NCBI RefSeq assembly: GCF_031128465.2
Contig: NZ_CP155618.1
Location: forward strand, 2,466,001 to 2,530,000
Direction: 5' to 3'
Origin: Mariniflexile litorale
Lineage (GTDB): Bacteria; Bacteroidota; Bacteroidia; Flavobacteriales; Flavobacteriaceae
DNA length: 64,000 nucleotides
Positions 27,325 through 34,883 of this stretch are shown in pieces. The position numbers and the translations under genes were made by a program. The first letter of the stretch is position 1, and each line of letters starts with the position of its first letter. Below the pieces are notes generated by a model. The model was given only the letters and a program-made list of their open reading frames with translations, made no database searches and was not told the origin of the DNA.

Positions 27325-28026
27325 ATGAAAATAATTAAATTTCTAGGAGTTGTATTATCAGCTTCAATTTTATCATCTTGTGGTGGTCAAGGCGTTTCAA
27401 AAAGAGCATTAAAAACTGAAATAGATTCAGTAAGTTATGCTATTGGTATGGATGTCGCTAAAAATGTGAAAACAAGCATTTCAGAAATAGACAATGAATT
27501 ATTCATTCAAGGATACATGAATGTTTTAGATTCTACAAACATTTTAATTAAAGAAGAAAATGCACAACAAGTTCTAACTGCTTATTTTCAAAAAAAGCAG
27601 GCTGAAAACATGAAAAAACAGCAAGAAGAAGCTGAAAAAGAAAAAGGTGTAGGTGAAAAATTCTTAGAAGAGAATAAAGCAAAAGAAGGTGTTAAAGTAA
27701 CTGAAAGTGGGTTGCAATATAAAGTATTAAAAGAAGGAGAAGGCGCAAAACCAACTGCGGAATCTAAAGTAAAAGTACATTACCACGGTACATTAATTGA
27801 TGGAACTGTGTTTGATAGTTCTGTAGACAGAGGTGAGCCAACCGAGTTTGGTGTAGGTCAAGTTATACCAGGTTGGACAGAAGGTTTACAGCTTATGTCT
27901 GTAGGTTCTAAATACAAATTCTTTATACCTCAAAGTTTAGGTTACGGTGCTAGACAAGCAGGAGAAAAAATTAAACCATATTCTGCTTTAATTTTTGAAG
28001 TTGAATTATTAGAAATAGTTGAATAA
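27325..28026 (+). CDS. FKBP-type peptidyl-prolyl cis-trans isomerase lipoprotein
   Basis: The 233-aa protein has a lipoprotein signal ending LSSC (Cys about 19). An N-terminal dimerisation region (SVSYAIGMDVAKNVKTSISE) of FKBP_N type is followed by a charged helix, and a C-terminal FKBP domain runs from about 125 (VKVHYHGTLIDGTVFDSSVD, VIPGWTEGLQLM, YGARQAGEKI). It should assist folding of envelope proteins, as Mip and FkpA do. It is a single gene with a -7 box upstream and a strong terminator downstream. Confidence 0.94.
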   Translation: MKIIKFLGVVLSASILSSCGGQGVSKRALKTEIDSVSYAIGMDVAKNVKTSISEIDNELFIQGYMNVLDSTNILIKEENAQQVLTAYFQKKQAENMKKQQEEAEKEKGVGEKFLEENKAKEGVKVTESGLQYKVLKEGEGAKPTAESKVKVHYHGTLIDGTVFDSSVDRGEPTEFGVGQVIPGWTEGLQLMSVGSKYKFFIPQSLGYGARQAGEKIKPYSALIFEVELLEIVE

Positions 28027-28050
28027 GTAGTAAACTTAATCTAATAAAAC

Positions 28051-28085
28051 AAAAAAAACAGAAAGGTAACTTTCTGTTTTTTTTT
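28051..28085 (+). terminator. Rho-independent terminator of the FKBP gene
   Basis: An A-rich left arm ending ACAGAAAG pairs with CTTTCTGT across a GTAA loop, followed by nine T. It begins 25 bp past the stop codon. Confidence 0.85.
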
Positions 28086-28128
28086 GTTTATAGGCCAGAT
28101 ATATAGTGAAATAAACCAATCAAGGTTG

Positions 28129-28136
28129 TAAATTTG
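28129..28136 (+). promoter_or_regulatory. Putative -7 promoter box of era
   Basis: TAAATTTG matches TAnnTTTG and lies 21 bp before the ATG at 28158. It overlaps the alternative TTG start at 28134, which argues against that longer reading. Confidence 0.5.
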
Positions 28137-28157
28137 CAGCATCTTAAAACAAAAGTC

Positions 28158-29039
28158 ATGAACCACAAAGCCGGTTTTGTAAATATTATTGGAAACCCAA
28201 ATGTGGGTAAATCTACTTTAATGAATGCCTTTGTAGGCGAAAAATTGTCTATCATCACTTCGAAAGCCCAAACAACCCGTCATCGTATTTTAGGTATTGT
28301 GAATGGTGACGATTTTCAAGTAGTTCTTTCTGATACACCAGGTATTATAAAACCCGCTTACGAGCTGCAAGAAAGCATGATGGGTTTTGTTAAGTCTGCT
28401 TTTGAAGATGCCGATGTGCTGTTGTATATGGTTGAAATTGGCGAACAAGAATTAAAAGATGAATCTTTTTTTTATAAAATAACCAGTTCAAAAATTCCTG
28501 TATTACTACTACTCAATAAAATTGATAAATCCAACCAGGAACAGTTAGAAAGCCAAGTGCAAGTGTGGTTAGAAAAAGTGCCAAATGCTGAAATTTTCCC
28601 CATATCTGCATTAGAAGGGTTTAATGTTAAAGAAGTATTTAATAGAATACTTGATTTGTTACCAGAGTCGCCAGCATTCTATCCAAAAGATCAATTAACT
28701 GATAAACCAGAACGCTTTTTTATAAACGAAACCATTCGCGAAAAAATTCTGCTTCATTATAAAAAGGAAATACCGTATGCCGTTGAGATAGAAACCGAAG
28801 AGTTTTTTGAAGAAGAAGAAATTATTAGAATACGAGCTGTTATTATGGTAGAGCGTGAAACCCAAAAAGGCATCATCATTGGGCACAAAGGAAGTGCTTT
28901 AAAACGCGTAGGCGTAGAGGCTCGAAAAGATTTAGAGGCTTTCTTTGGGAAACAAATTCATCTAGAAACTTACGTAAAAGTGAATAAAAATTGGAGAAGC
29001 AATCAAAAACAATTACGTCGTTTTGGTTATAATAATTAG
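28158..29039 (+). CDS. era: GTPase Era
   Basis: The start at 28158 (MNHKAGFVNIIGNPNVGKST) gives 293 aa. The GTPase domain has G1 GNPNVGKST, G3 DTPGI and G4 NKID; the C-terminal KH domain has GIIIGHKGSALKRVG. Era binds the 3' end of 16S rRNA and aids small-subunit assembly. It lies between the FKBP gene and der, which also encodes a ribosome-assembly GTPase. Its stop overlaps that of the convergent membrane-protein gene. Confidence 0.97.
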   Translation: MNHKAGFVNIIGNPNVGKSTLMNAFVGEKLSIITSKAQTTRHRILGIVNGDDFQVVLSDTPGIIKPAYELQESMMGFVKSAFEDADVLLYMVEIGEQELKDESFFYKITSSKIPVLLLLNKIDKSNQEQLESQVQVWLEKVPNAEIFPISALEGFNVKEVFNRILDLLPESPAFYPKDQLTDKPERFFINETIREKILLHYKKEIPYAVEIETEEFFEEEEIIRIRAVIMVERETQKGIIIGHKGSALKRVGVEARKDLEAFFGKQIHLETYVKVNKNWRSNQKQLRRFGYNN

Positions 29040-29536
29040 CTTACAGACTTTATAATTTTTTCCATGCAATCATATAGATCTTTCATTTCGTCTTTGCTAG
29101 AAGCCTTTCCAATACTCCCTATAAAGTATAAAACAATCCAAATTATTGCCATTATTAGCATAAATGATATTTGAAAAGCATAAGATGTTTTTAAGGTCCA
29201 ATTAGAATATGTCCAAATACCAAAAGCAAAAAATAACAGACCTACAATAAAATGTAGGAACATAAAAAAGGTCCAAATGGTAGGGTTTGGCCCAAATAAA
29301 CCATAAAGTACGCAAGAACTATTATTAATGTTATTTATTTCTAGGTGTAATTGCGGTGACCAAAAATGCTGTTTCTCTTTTGGGAATTTTATAAACACAT
29401 GCTCATCAATTCGACTTATAATAAAATCAGATTGAGTTTTTTTAGAGTCTTGAAACTTTTTTAATATAGTTTCTTTATTTCTGCTTATTTTAATCTTAAA
29501 ACGAGGACGTAAAATAAAATTGTTAGTAGTTTGCAT
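29036..29536 (-). CDS. Hypothetical membrane protein with two transmembrane helices
   Basis: The 166-aa protein has a cytosolic-type N-terminal half (about 1-85; ILRPRFKIKISRNKETILKK) and two helices at about 88-108 and 117-140, then a short acidic tail. No family is recognised. The stop codon overlaps that of era by 3 bp in convergent orientation, and the gene sits between era and der, so antisense interference with era is possible. Confidence 0.6.
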   Translation of the reverse strand: MQTTNNFILRPRFKIKISRNKETILKKFQDSKKTQSDFIISRIDEHVFIKFPKEKQHFWSPQLHLEINNINNSSCVLYGLFGPNPTIWTFFMFLHFIVGLLFFAFGIWTYSNWTLKTSYAFQISFMLIMAIIWIVLYFIGSIGKASSKDEMKDLYDCMEKIIKSVS

Positions 29537-29632
29537 GTATTTAAGTTTTGGAAAGATTAAAAAACTGTTTTTAGTAAAATTAATGTAAATTTAATAGTTG
29601 CTAAAAAATACTTATCCGTAGAGTATATTTCC

Positions 29633-29640
29633 TATTTTTG
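29633..29640 (+). promoter_or_regulatory. Putative -7 promoter box of der
   Basis: TATTTTTG matches TAnnTTTG, 64 bp before the ATG at 29705. Confidence 0.5.
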
Positions 29641-29704
29641 CAAAAAATTTAGCAAATCTTGTTAAATAAATCAGCTTTAGGCTGTTGCACACAATATAAA
29701 GATT

Positions 29705-31009
29705 ATGAGTAATATAGTTGCTATAGTAGGACGTCCAAATGTAGGTAAATCAACATTTTTCAATCGCTTAATTCAGCGTAGAGAAGCTATTGTTGATGCG
29801 GTAAGTGGGGTTACAAGAGACCGTCATTATGGAAAAAGCGATTGGAACGGCAAAGAATTTTCACTTATAGATACAGGAGGTTATGTGCTAGGAAGTGATG
29901 ATGTTTTTGAAGCAGAGATAGATAAACAAGTAGAGTTAGCTATTGATGAAGCCGATGTTATCATTTTTATGGTAGATGTAGAAAGTGGTGTGACAGGAAT
30001 GGATGAAGATGTTGCGAAATTACTCCGTAAAGTTAACAAACCCGTATTTCTTGTAGTAAATAAAGTTGATAATGCCAAACGTGCTGAAGATGCTGTAGAG
30101 TTTTATTCGTTAGGTTTAGGCGAATATTATACCGTTGCCAGTATCAATGGAAGTGGTACAGGCGATTTGTTAGATGCTTTAGTGGATGTGCTTCCCGAAA
30201 AAGAAACAGTTGTAAATGAGGAGTTGCCTCGTTTTGCTGTGGTTGGTCGCCCAAATGCAGGTAAATCATCATTCATAAACGCCTTAATTGGAGAAGATAG
30301 ATATATTGTAACCGATATTGCTGGTACTACCAGAGATTCTATTGATACGAAATACAATCGTTTTGGATTTGAATTTAATTTAGTAGATACGGCAGGTATC
30401 CGTAGAAAATCTAAAGTAAAAGAAGATCTAGAATTTTACTCAGTAATGCGTAGTGTACGTGCAATTGAGCATAGTGATGTCTGTTTATTAGTATTAGACG
30501 CCACTCGAGGATTTGATGGTCAAGACCAAAATATATTCTGGTTGGCAGAGCGTAACAGAAAAGGTGTTGTTATTTTAGTAAACAAATGGGATTTGGTTGA
30601 AAAAGATCATAAAACAACCTTAGAATATGAAAAAGCCATTAGAAAGGAAATGGAACCTTTTACCGATGTGCCTATTATATTTATCTCTACACTCTCAAAA
30701 CAACGTATTTATAAAGCTATAGAAACAGCTGTGGAGGTTTATAATAACCGTACCAAAAAGATTAAAACGAGTGTGCTTAATGAGGTTATGTTACCTATTA
30801 TTGAAAGTTATCCACCACCAGCAAATAAAGCCAAGTATGTAAAGATTAAATACATCATGCAATTGCCAACACCACAGCCACAGTTTGCTTTTTTCTGTAA
30901 CTTACCACAATACGTAAAAGAACCGTATAAACGTTTTCTAGAGAATAAACTACGCGAGCGTTTTGACTTTAAAGGAGTTCCTGTTAGTGTGTATATGCGG
31001 AAGAAGTAG
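29705..31009 (+). CDS. der: GTPase Der (EngA)
   Basis: The 434-aa protein has two tandem GTPase domains, each with a P-loop ([10 protein letters not shown] at about 8 and [10 protein letters not shown] at about 180), and a C-terminal KH-like domain ending [13 protein letters not shown]. Der acts in 50S subunit assembly. It has its own promoter-like box and a 5' leader of about 60 nt. Confidence 0.97.
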   Translation: MSNIVAIVGRPNVGKSTFFNRLIQRREAIVDAVSGVTRDRHYGKSDWNGKEFSLIDTGGYVLGSDDVFEAEIDKQVELAIDEADVIIFMVDVESGVTGMDEDVAKLLRKVNKPVFLVVNKVDNAKRAEDAVEFYSLGLGEYYTVASINGSGTGDLLDALVDVLPEKETVVNEELPRFAVVGRPNAGKSSFINALIGEDRYIVTDIAGTTRDSIDTKYNRFGFEFNLVDTAGIRRKSKVKEDLEFYSVMRSVRAIEHSDVCLLVLDATRGFDGQDQNIFWLAERNRKGVVILVNKWDLVEKDHKTTLEYEKAIRKEMEPFTDVPIIFISTLSKQRIYKAIETAVEVYNNRTKKIKTSVLNEVMLPIIESYPPPANKAKYVKIKYIMQLPTPQPQFAFFCNLPQYVKEPYKRFLENKLRERFDFKGVPVSVYMRKK

Positions 31010-31236
31010 GATTCTTCCAGGTATAAGCTATTGAGAGTTCATAACATTTTAATTCCTTGGTATTTATAAAGCTGTTGCATCATTTGGAATTGAATCAATG
31101 GTATATATGCAAATTTCGTTTATTGAAAACGCTCAAAGCCTATAATTTTTTAGATAGAGAATCCTTTTTCAAATTCAGAAAAGATAATGGTTTAGTCTTG
31201 AATTACAGATTGAATTATTTCTAAAAATTGTTTTGT

Positions 31237-31275
31237 TTATGGTTTACAAGAAAACCATAACTAAGAGATTCTTAG
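31237..31275. terminator. Paired hairpins between convergent der and TPM genes
   Basis: TTATGGTTT pairs with AAACCATAA (31237-31260), immediately followed by CTAAGA-gat-TCTTAG (31261-31275). The T-run is weak. Position between convergent genes suggests termination. The rest of 31010-31236 shows nothing recognisable. Confidence 0.4.
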
Positions 31276-31302
31276 TCTGAAAAAATAGAGTTCTTTCCAT
31301 TT

Positions 31303-32145
31303 TTACCAACCTCCAGAAGCACCGCCACCACCAAAGCCGCCGCCGCCGAAGCCACCACCAAAACCGCCACCGCCGCTAAAGCCACCGCCAGAGCTTCCAC
31401 TACCAAAACCGCCACCGGAAGAGCGTCCCATACTACTTAATATAATAGCATCTAAAAGACTAAATCCACCTGATTTATTACCCCGGTTTCCACCATTACC
31501 ACCGCGTTTGTTTTTTGAGATTGAAATAATAATAATGATAAATATGAAAATAAGAATAAAAATAAATCCAGAAGGCGATTCTTTTTGGTTGGATGATTTG
31601 CGTGTACCTTGATACTCACCAGTTAATACTTCAAAAATAGCATCTGCGCCTCGGTTTAATCCTCCGTAGTAGTCATCTTGCTTAAAATAAGGAATAATTT
31701 CAAGCTCAATAATACGTTTCGACATAGCGTCCGTAAGCAAATGCTCTACACCATACCCCGTATTAATGGCTATTCTTCTATCATCTCTAGCTAGTAATAT
31801 AAGTACACCATTGTCTTCTTTAGCTTGTCCAATACCCCATTTTTCTCCCCACTGAGCTCCTAAATAATTGATGTTTTCTCCGTTTGTAGAAGCAATTATA
31901 GCAATAACTATTTGTGTTGAAGTAGTATCAGAGTACTTAATTAACTTTTCTTCTAAACTGCTTTTTTCAGTAGGTGATAACAGATTAACATAATCATAAA
32001 CACTGGTTTGAAACTCTGGTTTTTTGGGAATATCAAATTGTGCAAATGAAAGATTTGAAGAAAATTGAATTATTATAAACGCAATAAAAAAACTAAATCT
32101 TTTTATTTTCTCTAATGAATGAAAACTGAAAAATGAAAACTGCAT
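31303..32145 (-). CDS. TPM domain membrane protein (YgcG family)
   Basis: The 280-aa protein has a signal peptide (cleaved after SFAQ near 36), a TPM domain (about 48-170; VYDYVNLLSPTEKSSLEEKL, NGVLILLARDDRRIAINTGYG), one membrane helix (about 191-207), and a long Gly/Ser/Phe-rich tail ending GGGGASGGW. This is the typical YgcG architecture that accompanies LemA. It is the last gene of the M23-MerR-LemA-TPM-TPM run. Function is unknown. Confidence 0.87.
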   Translation of the reverse strand: MQFSFFSFHSLEKIKRFSFFIAFIIIQFSSNLSFAQFDIPKKPEFQTSVYDYVNLLSPTEKSSLEEKLIKYSDTTSTQIVIAIIASTNGENINYLGAQWGEKWGIGQAKEDNGVLILLARDDRRIAINTGYGVEHLLTDAMSKRIIELEIIPYFKQDDYYGGLNRGADAIFEVLTGEYQGTRKSSNQKESPSGFIFILIFIFIIIIISISKNKRGGNGGNRGNKSGGFSLLDAIILSSMGRSSGGGFGSGSSGGGFSGGGGFGGGFGGGGFGGGGASGGW

Positions 32146-32153
32146 ACTTAATT

Positions 32154-32594
32154 TTATCCTTTAGAAATTTCGTTTGATAGTTCGTTGGTGTCTAAATTAG
32201 TATAAGGAAAATATTTTTTTAATTGTTCGCCCGATTTTAAAATTCCTTCAACCAAACCTTGTTTAAATTGCCCTATTTTAAAATGCGATTGCATAATGTC
32301 TTTAGTACTATCCCAAAAGTTTTTAGAAACCACATCGTTAATACCTTTGTCACCATAAATTACAAAGGTTTTATCATTTACAGCAACATAAATTAGGACT
32401 CCGTTTTGTAGTTTAGTATTATCCATTTTAAGCATGTAAAAAACCTCTAAAGCACGATTTGTAGCATCGTCTTTAGAGGTTTTTTCTATATGAACGCGTA
32501 TTTCGCCCGATGTGTTTAATTCGGCTATTCTAATAGCTTCAATAATTTCTTTTTCTTCAATGGGGGTTAAAAAATCTTCAACTTGGTCAGACAT
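32154..32594 (-). CDS. TPM domain protein, soluble
   Basis: The 146-aa protein is a TPM domain (LTPIEEKEIIEAIRIAELNT, NGVLIYVAVNDKTFVIYGDK) with neither signal peptide nor membrane helix. It sits 8 bp upstream of the larger TPM gene and 24 bp downstream of lemA. The two TPM proteins probably act on the same process at the inner membrane together with LemA. Confidence 0.85.
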   Translation of the reverse strand: MSDQVEDFLTPIEEKEIIEAIRIAELNTSGEIRVHIEKTSKDDATNRALEVFYMLKMDNTKLQNGVLIYVAVNDKTFVIYGDKGINDVVSKNFWDSTKDIMQSHFKIGQFKQGLVEGILKSGEQLKKYFPYTNLDTNELSNEISKG

Positions 32595-32618
32595 AATTAT
32601 AAAGGTGTTCAGTAGTTT

Positions 32619-33218
32619 TTATTCAAAATTAAAATCTACGTCAGGCGCATTTTCACTTCCAGCGTCTGCTTTGTAATAATTCATTGGGTCGAAGTTAAAA
32701 ACACCAGCCAATAATGAATTTGGAAAAATTTTAATATGCTTATTGTATGGTTCTACAGCTTCATTAAAGCGGTCTCTGGCCACATTAATACGGTTTTCAG
32801 TACCTTCTAATTGCGATTGTAACTCTAAAAAGTTTTGATTTGCTTTAAGATCAGGATATCTTTCAACCACTAATAATAATTTTGATAAAGCGCCGGTTAA
32901 GCCTTGTTGAGCTTGTTGAAATTGTGCCATGTTTTCCTGTGTTAGATTGTTAGCATCAATGGTTGTTTTTGTAGCTTCACTTCTGGCTTTTATTACAGCT
33001 TCTAAAGTACTTTTTTCAAAATCGGCAGCTCCTTGTACAGTTTTTACTAAATTCCCAATAAGGTCATTTCTACGTTGGTAACTGCTTTCTACATCGCCCC
33101 ATGTTTTGGTTGCTGTTTCTTTCAAATTTACAGCAGTGTTGTTAAATCCTTTAGCCCAAGAGTAAAGTCCGAAAACAATAACAGCAATGATAATAACAGG
33201 AATAAGCCATTTTTTCAT
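32619..33218 (-). CDS. lemA: LemA family protein
   Basis: The 199-aa protein has an N-terminal membrane anchor (about 4-22) and the LemA helical domain (SYQRRNDLIGNLVKTVQGAA, RINVARDRFNEAVEPYNKHI, FPNSLLAGVFNF). LemA proteins are coiled-coil inner-membrane proteins of uncertain role. It lies between a MerR regulator and two TPM genes, the usual neighbours. Confidence 0.93.
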   Translation of the reverse strand: MKKWLIPVIIIAVIVFGLYSWAKGFNNTAVNLKETATKTWGDVESSYQRRNDLIGNLVKTVQGAADFEKSTLEAVIKARSEATKTTIDANNLTQENMAQFQQAQQGLTGALSKLLLVVERYPDLKANQNFLELQSQLEGTENRINVARDRFNEAVEPYNKHIKIFPNSLLAGVFNFDPMNYYKADAGSENAPDVDFNFE

Positions 33219-33281
33219 TATAATTTAATTTTTTGGTTTATAATTTGGTTTTGATTGTATGTCGAGAAAACTTTAAAAATG

Positions 33282-33611
33282 TTACAAATGTTGTTTTATT
33301 TTTATAAGTTGATTTCTTACATCCTCTAATTTACTGATAATTTCAAAATTGGAAAGAGTTTCTTTTTTTTCTTCCTTTAAATGCGTTTTTGCACCTTCAA
33401 GTGTGAAACCACGTTCTTTAACTAAATGGTAAATAAATTTAAGATTCTTAATGTCATCGGGAGTGAATTTCCTATTCCCTTTAGCATTTTTTTTAGGTTT
33501 TAGGGCATCAAATTCCTTTTCCCAAAAGCGAATTAATGAAGTGTTTACACCAAATGCTTTGGCAACTTCTCCAATATTATAGTATCGTTTTTCGGGTAAT
33601 TCTATGTGCAT
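33282..33611 (-). CDS. MerR family transcriptional regulator
   Basis: The 109-aa protein has an N-terminal MerR helix-turn-helix (YYNIGEVAKAFGVNTSLIRF, then WEKEFDALKPKKNAKGNRKF) and a short C-terminal coiled coil instead of a large ligand domain. Its ATG shares the A of the upstream M23 stop (TAATG), so it is translationally coupled. It probably regulates this envelope operon, though no MerR-type spacer promoter was identified. Confidence 0.9.
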   Translation of the reverse strand: MHIELPEKRYYNIGEVAKAFGVNTSLIRFWEKEFDALKPKKNAKGNRKFTPDDIKNLKFIYHLVKERGFTLEGAKTHLKEEKKETLSNFEIISKLEDVRNQLIKIKQHL

Positions 33612-34582
33612 TAATCTAAAGATTGGTTTTCTAAGGAAGCGTGCTCCAATAATTCATTAAATTCTTCAGCAGTTAAACTTCCATAATAAAAGTTTATGGG
33701 GTTGATGCGTTCACCATCTTTAAAAACTTCATAATGGCAATGCGGTGCTTCCGAACGGCCTGTACTACCAACAAAGCCAATAAGATCGCCACGTCTTACT
33801 TTTTGATTTTTTCTAACATTGTATTTATACAAGTGTGCATATAAGCTTTCGTATCCGTAACCATGGTCTATTCTTATATGGTTTCCATAACCTGTAGCTG
33901 TATTATCAGCACGTTCCACCACGCCATCTCCAGTTGCGTAAATAGGCGTGCCCCGGGGTGCTGAAAAATCCATACCATAATGCATTTTTCTAACTTTGGT
34001 AAAAGGGTCTGAACGCATTCCATAACCCGAAGCCATTCTTTTAAGGTCTTCATTTCTAACAGGTTGAATAGCAGGTATGGCGGCTAGTAATTTTTCTTTT
34101 TCTTCGGCGAGTTTAGCTATTTCATCTAGCGATTTAGATTGTACTACTATCTGTTTTTGAAGTATATCTAAACGTTTATTGCTTTCAATAATTAATTTTG
34201 AATTATCAAAGCCTTCTAAATTTTTATAACGATTTATACCTCCAAAACCTGCTTTACGTTGTTCGTCGGGTATCGGGTTGGCTTCAAAATAAACACGATA
34301 GATGTTATTGTCTCGGTCGGCAACATCGGCTAACACAGTTTCTGCTTCCTTCATTTTTTTATTCAACAATTCAAACTGTAATTGGGCATTTTGAAGCTCA
34401 CGTTTAATAGCACGTTCTTTAGGCGATTCTACATATTGACTTGCTATAAAAACAAACATAAAACCGAATAAAGCAGATCCTAAAAGAAACACTATTGCAT
34501 ATTTAATAGTGGTCCTCTTTTTACGTTGTATTTTCTTGTAAGACAACGATTCTGAATCGTAATAATATTTTACCTTACTCAT
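33611..34582 (-). CDS. M23 family peptidoglycan endopeptidase, membrane-anchored
   Basis: The 323-aa protein has a cytosolic basic N-terminus, one helix (about 27-47), a coiled coil (about 55-165) and a LytM/M23 domain with zinc residues H201 and D205 (HYGMDFSAP), H250, and H281/H283 (HCHYEV). All catalytic residues are kept, so it probably cuts peptidoglycan cross-links in the periplasm. It is the first gene of a five-gene operon and is divergent from alaS. Confidence 0.93.
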   Translation of the reverse strand: MSKVKYYYDSESLSYKKIQRKKRTTIKYAIVFLLGSALFGFMFVFIASQYVESPKERAIKRELQNAQLQFELLNKKMKEAETVLADVADRDNNIYRVYFEANPIPDEQRKAGFGGINRYKNLEGFDNSKLIIESNKRLDILQKQIVVQSKSLDEIAKLAEEKEKLLAAIPAIQPVRNEDLKRMASGYGMRSDPFTKVRKMHYGMDFSAPRGTPIYATGDGVVERADNTATGYGNHIRIDHGYGYESLYAHLYKYNVRKNQKVRRGDLIGFVGSTGRSEAPHCHYEVFKDGERINPINFYYGSLTAEEFNELLEHASLENQSLD

Positions 34583-34596
34583 TTCCTAATTTATTC

Positions 34597-34604
34597 TATT
34601 TTTG
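34597..34604 (+). promoter_or_regulatory. Putative -7 promoter box upstream of alaS
   Basis: TATTTTTG matches TAnnTTTG. It lies about 280 bp before alaS; no closer exact box was found. Confidence 0.35.
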
Positions 34605-34794
34605 CACTTTATTAAACACCATGAATATTTAATTTTAATAACTAACGATCAAATTTTCGAAATAGTGTCATTAAGTGGTTTGATATTAAGTTAAAAGTCG
34701 TTTTTTAAAATTAAAAATATTTTGAAAAGAGTAAATATAAAAATTGTTTTGCAATTAATACCATTTTAATAATACAGGTAACCATTTTATATAA

Positions 34795-34878
34795 ATGAAA
34801 CGAGCATGTATAAAAGTTTATCGCTTGGCCAAATGGTGCGTAGCAAACTGCAAGTCAACATATAAAAACAATAAATAG
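34795..34878 (+). CDS. Possible 27-aa leader ORF before alaS
   Basis: An ATG-initiated frame encoding a basic, Cys-containing peptide starts MKRACIKVYRLAKWCVANCK and ends 5 bp before alaS. Three alanine codons are present, which is not an enrichment. The close spacing is compatible with translational coupling or a leader peptide, but chance is possible. Confidence 0.25.
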   Translation: MKRACIKVYRLAKWCVANCKSTYKNNK

Positions 34879-34883
34879 CATAA

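Larger units (their letters stand above)
34583..34883. other. M23/alaS divergent region with alaS leader
   Basis: This 301-bp region has a plus-strand TATTTTTG box at 34597-34604, which would give alaS a leader of about 270 nt, and an AATTG/CAATT mini-hairpin near 34742-34756. A 27-codon open frame (34795-34878) ends 5 bp before the alaS ATG. No classical T-box or riboswitch was recognised. Confidence 0.35.

Noticed and set aside
31303..31500. Tandem repeat in DNA near 31.3-31.5 kb
   Set aside because: The repeated GCC/ACC pattern is just the coding sequence of the Gly-rich tail of the TPM protein.
34740..34883. T-box or other tRNA-sensing leader before alaS
   Set aside because: No T-box consensus sequence and no specifier-loop structure were recognised; Bacteroidota rarely use T-boxes.
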